A stretch of DNA of 64,000 bases from Nocardioides potassii (GTDB taxonomy: Bacteria > Actinomycetota > Actinomycetes > Propionibacteriales > Nocardioidaceae). This document shows, in pieces, positions 18,338 to 25,101 of this stretch. The position numbers and the translations under genes are program-made. The DNA lies in contig NZ_JAKJHZ010000003.1 of the NCBI RefSeq assembly GCF_021648885.1, positions 62,001 through 126,000 on the forward strand. The letters are read 5' to 3'. Under the pieces are notes generated by a model. That model was not told the DNA's origin and did no database searches. It saw nothing but the letters and a program-made list of their open reading frames with translations. How positions within the stretch are numbered: position 1 is the first letter of the stretch; each line of letters begins with the position of its first letter.

Positions 18338-18339
18338 TC

Positions 18340-19605
18340 GTGGTTGCACTGCGCGAGATCGATGCCGCTACACGTCGGCTGGCAGTTGTCGCAGGCATGG
18401 CGTCCTACCTAGATGCAGCTGCCTTGGTCGCGTCTGGTCTGGCTGTTGGAGGCTTCTACGCGCCTGCTTTCGAACTCAGTCCTTTGGCCGTAGGCTTACT
18501 CCTCGGGCTGCAGACGGTGGCATTCGCAACAGGTGCAGTGTTGGGCGGCCATATTGGCGACCGTGCGGGTCGACGTCGCGTACTGATCGCCTCTCTGGCT
18601 CTATACGTCTTGGGCATCGGCATCCTGGCCGCCGCTACTGGAGTGGTCTCGCTGGCAGTCGGACTCACGATCTCCGGTCTGGCCATCGGCGGTGACCTAC
18701 CGGTATCTCTCGCGATCATCGGGGAGGAGGCTCCGGAAGGTGCCAAGGGAAGGTTGATTGCTTTCTCTCAGGTGCTGTGGATCGCGGGTATCGGGACGAT
18801 GGGTGCGCTTGGTGTCATAGCGTCGGGCCATGGCGTGACAGCAGGACGGACTCTCTACGCCTTCCTGTTCGTCGTTGGTTCTGTGGTGCTTGCCATGCGC
18901 CTGCGCCTTCGGGAGTCGCGGGATTGGATCGCAGCTGACGCCAAGCGGGCGTCTCGCATCGAAGGCGGGCGCTCCGATGGTCCGCTTGGGCATATCTCGA
19001 CGTCTGTTTGGATGACTGCCGCCGTGCTCGGTATCTACTACGCGTTGTGGAATCTTGGCGCCAACACATTGGGGCAGTTCCGTCCCTACTTATGGATCAA
19101 CGTCTTCGGCGGTGACCCGCGGGGGATCTCTTGGCTGATCTTGGCCGTGCTTCCTATAGGCCTTGCTGGAACCATGCTCTTCACTCTCGTGGTCGACGGT
19201 CCCGCGCAGCGCCGGTGGTTCATCTGTGGCTCACTCATCTCGATTGCCGGCTGGCTCTTGGTCAGCCTTAGGCTGGAGCAGTCGTCGTTCGTTTCGCTCT
19301 GCGTGATGTTCTCCGTGGGAGCCTCGACGTCTGGGGAGGTTGTCTTTAAGGTGTGGGTCCAGCGGCACGTACCTGTGCTAGCAAGGGCTCGTGTACAGGG
19401 CGCGACCGTTGCAGTCGCTAGGTTGCTCGCAGCTGGGGCCGCCGTAGTGACCCCTTTGATCGCGACCTGGAATGTGCAGTTCCTCTTCAGCAGCCTCGCG
19501 ATCGCCAACATCGCGGCGCTTGCAGTGGCGCTTTTCGGTGTTCGGCGTTTCCGTGGCCCCGCCCCGATCGGAGCGATAGACGACGATCGCGCCGCTCCGA
19601 ACTGA
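18340..19605 (+). CDS. MFS transporter (sugar-porter-like)
   Basis: 421 aa, twelve hydrophobic segments. The loop-2 motif GGHIGDRAGRRRVLI and the pattern ISGLAIGGDLPVSLAIIGEE resemble the sugar/metabolite porter branch of the major facilitator family. GTG start at 18340 lies directly after the small HTH gene. Given the rhamnosidase and RhaS nearby, it could import a sugar or oligosaccharide, but the substrate cannot be derived from sequence alone. Third-position GC is lower than in backbone genes. Confidence 0.82.
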   Translation: MVALREIDAATRRLAVVAGMASYLDAAALVASGLAVGGFYAPAFELSPLAVGLLLGLQTVAFATGAVLGGHIGDRAGRRRVLIASLALYVLGIGILAAATGVVSLAVGLTISGLAIGGDLPVSLAIIGEEAPEGAKGRLIAFSQVLWIAGIGTMGALGVIASGHGVTAGRTLYAFLFVVGSVVLAMRLRLRESRDWIAADAKRASRIEGGRSDGPLGHISTSVWMTAAVLGIYYALWNLGANTLGQFRPYLWINVFGGDPRGISWLILAVLPIGLAGTMLFTLVVDGPAQRRWFICGSLISIAGWLLVSLRLEQSSFVSLCVMFSVGASTSGEVVFKVWVQRHVPVLARARVQGATVAVARLLAAGAAVVTPLIATWNVQFLFSSLAIANIAALAVALFGVRRFRGPAPIGAIDDDRAAPN

Positions 19606-19693
19606 ACGACGGTCTCGCCGCGCCCGAGCCAGTCGTTCTGGCGAGAGGGGACCTGGCTTCACGGGCACTGGTGAGCAGGATGGTGAGCAAGCT

Positions 19694-19736
19694 CATCGAG
19701 AACCCTCGCTGAGCAGGCCATCGAGGACCCTCGCTG
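19694..19736. repeat. Two-copy short repeat, 25-bp period
   Basis: CATCGAGAACCCTCGCTG at 19694-19711 recurs with one change at 19719-19736. It lies in the 260-bp gap between the MFS gene and the acyl-CoA remnant, which holds no gene, and may be a piece of the genome's TCGAG-rich palindromic repeats. Confidence 0.5.
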
Positions 19737-19865
19737 CCCTCAATCTGCCCTCACCAGAACCGATAACGACGGCAATTGACAGTGATTACGAATAACGTAT
19801 GCGGCGGAGTTTGTGCGGTTCAGAGGCAATCTTCGACCGATTACTGCAACTGATCGAAACACCCA

Positions 19866-20171
19866 GAACCCTTCGACCAGCACGTCCGCGACGTCGACCA
19901 GTCGCCGCACGGTCTCGAGATCGTGATCCTGCTTGAGGTCGGCCGCGAACGAGCGGCGGTTCCGCAACAGGTGGTCGACCCCGCCGCCCACCACGTCGAG
20001 CCCGGGCACGGGCCGTTCGATGCGTACGACGTCTGCGCCCAGGTCGCCGAGCACCATGCACGTGTGCGGCACGGGGCCAATCCCCGCGAGCTCGACGACC
20101 CTCAGGCCCGCCAGCGGGCCGGCGGGCGGTGTGTCCCACGTGCCGTCGCCGGGGAGCCGTGAGCGACTCAT
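19866..20171 (-). pseudogene. CaiB/BaiF-type CoA-transferase, 5' fragment
   Basis: 102 residues of an alpha-methylacyl-CoA racemase/CoA-transferase N-terminus: [33 protein letters not shown], and [10 protein letters not shown]. Homology stops abruptly after ADVLVEGF at 19866 and the frame reads into unrelated sequence; a normal protein has about 380 residues. The ATG overlaps the stop of the enoyl-CoA hydratase remnant (ATGA), so it was the last gene of a coupled operon. Truncated and certainly non-functional as a transferase. Confidence 0.8.
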
Positions 20172-20960
20172 GCGGGAGGGGAGGAGGCGGAGAAGGAGGG
20201 GAAGGCGGGGGGCCCCGTGCAGCGAACGCACTGACTCCCTCGATGCCGTCCGGACCGGCTGCGCAGGAGCGGATGGCGAGCGACTCGTCGCGGAGCGCGG
20301 TCTCGAGCGAGGGAAGTGCCACGTTGCGGAAGAGGCGCTTCGTGGCCACCTGTGCGGTGCGGGAACCGGACACCAGCACCTGGACCACGCGGTCGGTCGC
20401 CGCGTCGAGCTCGGCATCGGGGTGGACCTCCGCGACCAGTCCGACGGCGTGGGCGTCGTGCGCACTCACCATCGGATTCGTGAGGGCAAGGTGCAGGGCA
20501 CGATGCAGGCCGATCGATGCAGTCAGCAGGCTGCTGCGCCGTCCGGGGAAAGTCCCAGCCTGGTGTACGCCAGGGTGAACCTGGCCGACGCGCCGGCGAG
20601 CACGAGGTCACCGGCGGCTGCGAGCGCGACCCCGGCGCCCGCGGCGGTTCCCTGCACGACCGTCACCACGACTGCGTTCATCCGGTGCAGCTCGCTGATG
20701 GTCCGGTGCAGTGCCTCGGCGAGGTTCTCCACCGTGTGGTCGACATCCTCCGCGTCGTGGAAGGCGCGGACGTCCCCACCGACGCAGAAGGCGTGGCCCG
20801 CGCCTCGAAGGACGAGGACCCCGACATCGTCCATGCGCGCTCGTCGTACGGCGGTGTGGAGCTCATCCACGACGACCGCGTCCAGCGCGTTGCCGCGGTC
20901 GGGGTCCGACAGGGTGATGTGGGCGGCGCCGCCGCGTAGCTCGTACAGCACCCGGATCAC
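20168..20960 (-). pseudogene. Enoyl-CoA hydratase/isomerase family gene with two frameshifts
   Basis: The first part (GTG at 20960) reads as a crotonase-fold protein: ITLSDPDRGNALDAVVVDEL, VLRGAGHAFCVGGDVRAFHD, and VVQGTAAGAGVALAAAGDLV. It meets TGA after LGLSPDGAAAC near 20523. The second part resumes in another frame ([20 protein letters not shown] onward), and a second shift near 20210, in a C-run, is needed to reach the TGA at 20168 that overlaps the CoA-transferase start. Crotonases hydrate or isomerise acyl-CoA. Two independent lesions plus truncated neighbours make decay much more likely than sequencing error. Confidence 0.8.
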
Positions 20961-21205
20961 GAGGGTGTCCCCAAAGGATCGAGGAACAGGTCGGGCCGCA
21001 GCGCGCCGGAGCCGGGCACCGCCCGATAGTCGCCGAGGTCGGTGACGCCTTCCTCGACCAGCACGTCCTCGTCGATGAAGAAGTTGCCGGTGCAGTTCCG
21101 CGGGTCGCGGACCAGCACGGCGTGCGCAGCGTCGGACACGATCTCCGGCGTCCGTGCCTCGCGCAAGGCCTCCTCGCCGCCGAGCAGGTATGGCGTGTCG
21201 AACAC
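20957..21205 (-). pseudogene. Short-chain dehydrogenase, 3' fragment
   Basis: 82 residues resembling the C-terminal end of HSDL2-like short-chain dehydrogenases: LLGGEEALREARTPEIVSDA, then RNCTGNFFIDEDVLVEEG. The Rossmann part and the YxxxK catalytic segment (about 190 residues) are missing. The stop overlaps the next GTG (GTGA), so this was the first surviving gene of a coupled acyl-CoA operon. Upstream of about 21210 the frame runs into island-end sequence. Confidence 0.78.
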
Positions 21206-21367
21206 GACGGGCGTGAACGTCAGACCTTGAAGTTGGACGCAACCCTTGTCGCCTCAGCAGCGTGACCCATCAACGGACATGGGTCGCTCGTCGCGCCAAG
21301 TGCTGGTGCCGGCGACTCTTCGTGAACTGAGCCCACACCAGCTGAGGCAACGCCGGGCCGCCAGATC

Positions 21368-21390
21368 CCGGGGGAATACGGGGGGAAGTT
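21368..21390. repeat. Right copy of 23-bp subterminal island repeat
   Basis: Identical to 7044-7066 in the same orientation, 133 bp inside the right attachment repeat. Candidate arm-type site of the former attP. The surrounding 21206-21523 has no gene. Confidence 0.6.
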
Positions 21391-21523
21391 GTGCGAAGGG
21401 AACGTCAGATCGTCTTGCCGACCTGTACCTACACATGGGTTGCGCCGCACGTTGATTGGTTGGCCGATCGAATAAGTGCAGGTCAGGCCGAGGGTTCACG
21501 TTGAGACTGGTCGGTCCCGTCTC

Positions 21524-21585
21524 GGTGCCCCAGGCAAGAGTCGAACTTGCGACCTTTCGCTTAGGAGGCGGCTGCTCTATCCACT
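21524..21585. repeat. Right attachment repeat within tRNA-Arg
   Basis: 62-bp direct repeat partner of 6837-6898. It covers the tRNA 3' half plus part of the D arm, so integration restored a complete tRNA at this end. Confidence 0.88.
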
Positions 21586-21598
21586 GAGCTACTGGGGC
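21526..21598 (-). tRNA. tRNA-Arg (anticodon CCT)
   Basis: 73-nt cloverleaf. Acceptor GCCCCAG pairs with CTGGGGC, D stem GCTC/GAGC, loop CTCCTAA with anticodon CCT, T stem GCAAG/CTTGC around TTCGACT, discriminator A. CCA is not encoded. The anticodon stem is imperfect: positions 27-43 (G-A) and 28-42 (C-A) do not pair. It reads AGG codons and is the integration target of the island. Confidence 0.92.
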
Positions 21599-21765
21599 GT
21601 GGCGGGCAGCATCCTGCCACGACGCCGTACATCGGCCGCATGCGCGCCCGCTGGACGGCCGGGTGACACCCGGTGATCCGGGGCGCCGCAGGAAGGCGAA
21701 ATCTTGCACGCGTGAAGTAGGTTCAGGCCCGTCAGCCCCTGTCCGCCCTGTCGAAGGTGAGCCCC

Positions 21766-23115
21766 GTGTCGGATGAGTCGCGCCCGGAGGCGCCGTCGGA
21801 CGCACCTCCCGGGCCGTCCTCGACGGCTCACCCAACCGCTCCCTCAACCGCTCCATCGGACGGGCCGAAGCGCCGGGGCAAGGTCGCCCGCAAGCACACC
21901 GTCGGACGCGTCGTCCTCATCAGTGCGCTCACCCTCGCACTCGTCACCGCGCTGAGCGTCGTCTACTTCGTGCGCCACCTCAACGGCAACATCGAGGGGG
22001 TCTCGATCGGCGACGTCCTGAGCGAGGAGGACCGCCCGCAGGAGGTCTACAAGGGCAACGGCGAGCCGCTCGACATCCTCGTCATGGGCTCGGACTCGCG
22101 CGACTGCGAGGGGTGCGACATCGACCAGGAGGGCGGCGGTGGCTCCGACACCTCCATCCTCGTGCACATCTCCGCCGACCGCAGCCGGGCGTACGCCGTC
22201 TCCATCCCGCGCGACTCGATCGTCGACCGCCCGGACAACGACGCCTGCACGACCGGCGGCACCGACGTCATGTGGAACGCCGCCTACGACAACGGCGGCC
22301 CGCTCTGCACGATGTCGCAGCTCGAGCAGATGACCGGCATCCGCGTCGAGCACTTCGTCGTCGTCGACTTCGGCAGCTTCGGCAAGATGGTCGACGCCGT
22401 CGGCGGCGTGCCCGTCTGCGTGCCCGAGGACATCGTCGACCGCAAGCACCAGATCTTCGTGCCGAAGGGCAACCCGTCCCTCCTCACCGGCGACGAGGCG
22501 CTCGACTACGTCCGGGCGCGCTACGTCGGGGAGCTGATCCAGCAGAACGACATCTCGCGCATCCGCCGCCAGCAGGAGTTCATCGGCGCGCTGGTGCGTG
22601 AGGTGAAGTCGGCCGGCACCCTGACCCGACCCGACAAGGTCGTGAAGTTCCTCAACGCCGCCACCAACGCGCTGACCACCGACGACGAGTTCGCCGACGT
22701 CACCAAGATCGCGCGGGTCGCGCTCCAGCTGCAGAACATCGGCCTCGACAAGGTCCAGTTCATCACCCTGCCGACCGAGTACTACCCGCGTGACAGCGAG
22801 TTCTTCGGCCGCGTCCGCTGGACCGACCAGGCCACCGAGATCTGGAAGCTCCTCACCGAGGACAAGGTGCTGCCCAAGAGCCTGATCGGCGACACCTCGG
22901 TCAGCGCCGAGGGGCCGCCCGGATCGACGGAGACGCCGACGGCCGGCGAGAGCGGGACCGGTACGCCGTCCGGCACGCCGTCCAGCACGCCGTCGGAGAC
23001 GACGAGCGAGACGCCCTCGACGCCGACCGAGACCGCGTCCGAGTCGCCGTCGCCCGCGACGCCGTCGGAGACGACCGCGCCCGAGGAGGACCCGGTCCCC
23101 GGAGTCTGCTCGTGA
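21766..23115 (+). CDS. LytR-CpsA-Psr (LCP) family protein with Ser/Thr-rich tail
   Basis: 449 aa. N-terminal Pro/Ser-rich cytosolic segment, one membrane helix (VGRVVLISALTLALVTALSV), then the extracellular LCP domain with ILVMGSDSR, SIPRDSIVDRP and ISRIRRQQEFIGALVREV. The last 70 residues are Thr/Ser/Pro/Glu-rich, a likely wall-spanning or glycosylated tail. It ligates lipid-linked glycopolymers to peptidoglycan. GTG at 21766 has GAAGG at a good distance; GTG at 21757 is the alternative. It is a paralogue of the gene at 502-1653. A small acidic protein gene overlaps its stop. Confidence 0.9.
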   Translation: MSDESRPEAPSDAPPGPSSTAHPTAPSTAPSDGPKRRGKVARKHTVGRVVLISALTLALVTALSVVYFVRHLNGNIEGVSIGDVLSEEDRPQEVYKGNGEPLDILVMGSDSRDCEGCDIDQEGGGGSDTSILVHISADRSRAYAVSIPRDSIVDRPDNDACTTGGTDVMWNAAYDNGGPLCTMSQLEQMTGIRVEHFVVVDFGSFGKMVDAVGGVPVCVPEDIVDRKHQIFVPKGNPSLLTGDEALDYVRARYVGELIQQNDISRIRRQQEFIGALVREVKSAGTLTRPDKVVKFLNAATNALTTDDEFADVTKIARVALQLQNIGLDKVQFITLPTEYYPRDSEFFGRVRWTDQATEIWKLLTEDKVLPKSLIGDTSVSAEGPPGSTETPTAGESGTGTPSGTPSSTPSETTSETPSTPTETASESPSPATPSETTAPEEDPVPGVCS

Positions 23116-23306
23116 CCACCTCCGACGACGCCGACCACCAGTCGTCCGACCAGCGGGACGCCGAGCGCGAGCGACGCCGTCGCCTGGCCGCGGCCTTCGG
23201 CGACGCCGTACCCGACCAGACCAGCGACGACGTCGACCCCCGCGAGGACCGCTCCGGCAAGGGCGACGACTGGTACCGCGAGCAGGTCCCCCCGCACCAC
23301 GGCTGA
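23112..23306 (+). CDS. Small charged hypothetical protein
   Basis: 64 aa, rich in Asp, Arg and Gln, predicted soluble and largely disordered, ending GDDWYREQVPPHHG. The GTG start overlaps the LCP stop (GTGA), so translation is coupled. Small proteins of this type follow other actinobacterial genes, but I do not recognise a family. Confidence 0.65.
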   Translation: MTTSDDADHQSSDQRDAERERRRRLAAAFGDAVPDQTSDDVDPREDRSGKGDDWYREQVPPHHG

Positions 23307-23377
23307 TGGTCCCCGTCAGTTGGGTCGTTCGCGACCGGCCCGCACGACCCACGTGATGGGGACTACCTCGCAGACGG

Positions 23378-23411
23378 ACGAACGGCCCGCCCCGGAGGGC
23401 GAGCCGTTCGT
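23378..23411. terminator. Hairpin after mscL
   Basis: ACGAACGGC (23378-23386) pairs with GCCGTTCGT (23403-23411), and the inner CCGCC/GGCG adds stability. 26 bp beyond the mscL stop and downstream of the convergent small gene, so it may act in both directions. Confidence 0.7.
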
Positions 23412-23436
23412 ACCAGTGCGTGGCGTCGTACGACGT

Positions 23437-23808
23437 TCAGACGGCGCCGCCGCGGGTCTTGAGCAGGTCGCGGATCTCCTCGAGTAGGGCCACGTCGGCC
23501 GGGGTCCCCTTGTCCTCGGTCGGGAAGAAGCGCTCCTTGGCCTTCGTGTAGGGCGTGACGACGAAGAAGTAGACGACAGCCGCGAGGATGAGGAAGGCGA
23601 CGGCCGCCGTCAGGAACTGGCCGACGGCGATGTCGCCGGGTGCCCATGAGTCGAAGTTGGGCTGCGAGCCACCGGTGATCTTCGCGACGAACGACAGCAA
23701 CATCGCGGTGAACGCCGTGACGACCGCGGCGAACGAGGTGCCGATGATCACCGCGACGGCCAGCTCGACGAGGTTGCCGCGAAGGATGAAGTTCTTGAAT
23801 CCAGTCAT
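23437..23808 (-). CDS. mscL: Large-conductance mechanosensitive channel MscL
   Basis: 123 aa, close to the family norm (about 130-150). Starts with the conserved MTGFKNFILRGNLVELAVAV, where the amphipathic N-helix leads into TM1, then TM2 (FLTAAVAFLILAAVVYFFVV) and a charged C-terminal helix (ADVALLEEIRDLLKTR). MscL forms a pentamer in the plasma membrane that opens under tension and releases solutes during hypo-osmotic shock. It begins the conserved block that continues with fmdB and the folate enzyme. Confidence 0.96.
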   Translation of the reverse strand: MTGFKNFILRGNLVELAVAVIIGTSFAAVVTAFTAMLLSFVAKITGGSQPNFDSWAPGDIAVGQFLTAAVAFLILAAVVYFFVVTPYTKAKERFFPTEDKGTPADVALLEEIRDLLKTRGGAV

Positions 23809-23864
23809 GCTGTCTCCCCGGTGTCAGGCCCCAAGAGGCCACGGATCAGTGAACGCCCGCCACG

Positions 23865-24497
23865 CTAGCGGCTCCACGACACCGTCAGGAACTGTCCCAG
23901 TGCGGCACCGGCGATGGCCACCGCCTCGCTCGCCGAGGCTCCGATGACGACGAGCGCGCCACCCGCGCCACCGGCGGGACCGTCCGGGAGCCCGGTCGGG
24001 GTGGCGAGGACCGTGACGTCGCGCGCGACCACCTCGGTGTCGCCGGTGCCGGGATCGGTCGCGAGGAGGTCCACCTCGTCGCCGGCGCGCAACAGCGTGG
24101 CCATCCCGGCGTCGGGCAGCCGCACGGGCAGCACCGTCTCGCCCGGCACCGCGTCGGCGAGGCCCGGACCGACGAGGCGTACGTCGGTCAGCACCTCGCC
24201 GCTGCGCACCGGAGCCGCCAGCACGCGTCCCGCGACGGCGCCCTCTGCCGCGGGCGGCGCGAGCTCGGCCGGGAAGTCGCGCGAGGCCACGTCGCGCTCG
24301 TCGAGGACCGTCCCCGACGGGAGGTCACGGGCCGCGACCAGCACAGCGACGGTGTGGGGCGGGGGTGGCGCGACCGCCCGCACCCCGGCGAGGACGGCCC
24401 CCGCCGTCAGCACCGCAGCGATCAGACGACGACGGCGCCGCAGCTGGTGGCGTACGGCGCGGATCCGGCGGCGCGCCGGCGGGAGGCCCGGGAACAT
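23865..24497 (-). CDS. SAF-domain (CpaB/RcpC-like) membrane protein
   Basis: 210 aa. An Arg-rich N-terminus precedes one membrane helix (LIAAVLTAGAVLAGVRAVA), then a SAF domain: VLVAARDLPSGTVLDERDVA, then GRVLAAPVRSGEVLTDVRLV. It resembles the Flp-pilus assembly protein CpaB/RcpC, though no other pilus genes are near and the gene stands alone. In actinobacteria such solitary SAF proteins are common beside mscL. The exact role is unknown. Confidence 0.78.
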   Translation of the reverse strand: MFPGLPPARRRIRAVRHQLRRRRRLIAAVLTAGAVLAGVRAVAPPPPHTVAVLVAARDLPSGTVLDERDVASRDFPAELAPPAAEGAVAGRVLAAPVRSGEVLTDVRLVGPGLADAVPGETVLPVRLPDAGMATLLRAGDEVDLLATDPGTGDTEVVARDVTVLATPTGLPDGPAGGAGGALVVIGASASEAVAIAGAALGQFLTVSWSR

Positions 24498-24551
24498 CCC
24501 CCGACGCTAGGCCGGTCCGGCGTCGCTCGCTCGGCCTCTCCACAGGGTCGT

Positions 24552-24639
24552 GGTTTCGAGGCTCGCTGCGCTCGCACCACAACCACCGAGTGATTCGCCG
24601 GTCGAGGTGCGAGGAGCCCCAGCGACGAGCCTCGAGACC
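24552..24639. repeat. Paired palindromic REP-like units
   Basis: GGTTTCGAGGCTCGCTGCGC begins unit A (24552-24587). Unit B (24600-24639) is its diverged inverse copy, ending CGAGCCTCGAGACC. The pair forms an imperfect large inverted repeat between the SAF gene and fmdB. Such TCGAG-rich units are widespread in Nocardioides-type genomes; the function could be termination or a small transposon relic. Confidence 0.6.
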
Positions 24640-24645
24640 TGCGAC

Positions 24646-24984
24646 TCAGTCGGACGAGGAGGACGACGAGGACGACGAGGACGACGAGGACGACGAGGAC
24701 GACGAGGACGACGAGGACGACGCCGTCGAGGAGGAGGTCGTGCTGGTGCTGGAGGAGGAGTCCGAGGAGGACTTCGTCGAGGACGCCGGCTCGGAGGAGG
24801 AGGTGCTCGAGCGGCTGTCGGTGCGGTAGAAGCCGGAGCCCTTGAAGACCACGCCGACCGCGTTGAAGAGCTTGCGGAGCTTGCCGTCGCACACGGGGCA
24901 GACGGTGAGGGCGTCCTCGCTGAAGCTCTGGAACTGCTCGAAGGAGTGGCCGCACTCGGTGCAGGCGTACTGGTAGGTGGGCAT
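24646..24984 (-). CDS. FmdB-family zinc ribbon protein with poly-serine tail
   Basis: 112 aa. Residues 1-50 are the FmdB/CxxC zinc ribbon: MPTYQYACTECGHSFEQFQS, then VCPVCDGKLRKLF and GVVFKGSGFYRTD. Two CxxC pairs would bind one zinc. FmdB proteins are small putative regulators of unclear role. The last 50 residues are almost entirely serine, encoded by a GC-rich trinucleotide/9-bp tandem repeat, so the length of the tail probably varies between strains. ATG at 24984. Divergent from the penicillin acylase gene. Its place beside mscL is conserved in actinobacteria. Confidence 0.88.
   Translation of the reverse strand: MPTYQYACTECGHSFEQFQSFSEDALTVCPVCDGKLRKLFNAVGVVFKGSGFYRTDSRSSTSSSEPASSTKSSSDSSSSTSTTSSSTASSSSSSSSSSSSSSSSSSSSSSSD
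24662..24715. repeat. Six perfect 9-bp tandem repeats coding poly-Ser
   Basis: Unit GACGACGAG on the plus strand, six perfect copies plus a partial seventh, inside the fmdB C-terminus. Slippage would change tail length by three serines per unit without a frameshift. Confidence 0.9.
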
Positions 24985-25101
24985 CGCAGGATCCTCGGGA
25001 GTCGTGAAGGTGGTGCTGGTGACGACCGGTGGGCGGGCCCGCGCGACGCGCTGGCACTCGGGCCTCTCGACTGCCAATGGTACGGCACAATGGGTGGCGC
25101 G

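Larger units (their letters stand above)
6837..21585. mobile_element. tRNA-Arg(CCT) genomic island, about 14.7 kb
   Basis: The island lies between two copies of a 62-bp direct repeat (6837-6898 and 21524-21585, 61/62 identical). The right copy is the 3' part of an intact tRNA-Arg(CCT) gene; the left copy is only a tRNA fragment. This is the footprint of site-specific integration by a tyrosine recombinase into a tRNA 3' end. A second 23-bp identical repeat sits about 140 bp inside each end. Gene content is accessory: nuclease and TIR protein, DUF3500 lipoprotein, rhamnosidase, rhamnose-binding protein, regulators, MFS transporter and broken acyl-CoA genes. No integrase, excisionase or replication gene is visible, so the island is probably immobile or needs help in trans. 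Base composition is mosaic, with the LysR and MFS genes visibly less GC-biased at third positions than rhaS. Confidence 0.82.

Noticed and set aside
21254..21856. Minus-strand frame of 200 residues, checked as a possible integrase remnant
   Set aside because: It runs through the tRNA-Arg gene and shows none of the tyrosine recombinase residues (R-H-R-Y).
24661..24722. CRISPR-like short repeats
   Set aside because: Contiguous 9-bp coding repeats without spacers.
24550..25101. N-terminal extension of the penicillin acylase
   Set aside because: It would read antisense through the fmdB zinc ribbon and poly-Ser repeat; the start at 25102 gives a normal membrane anchor.
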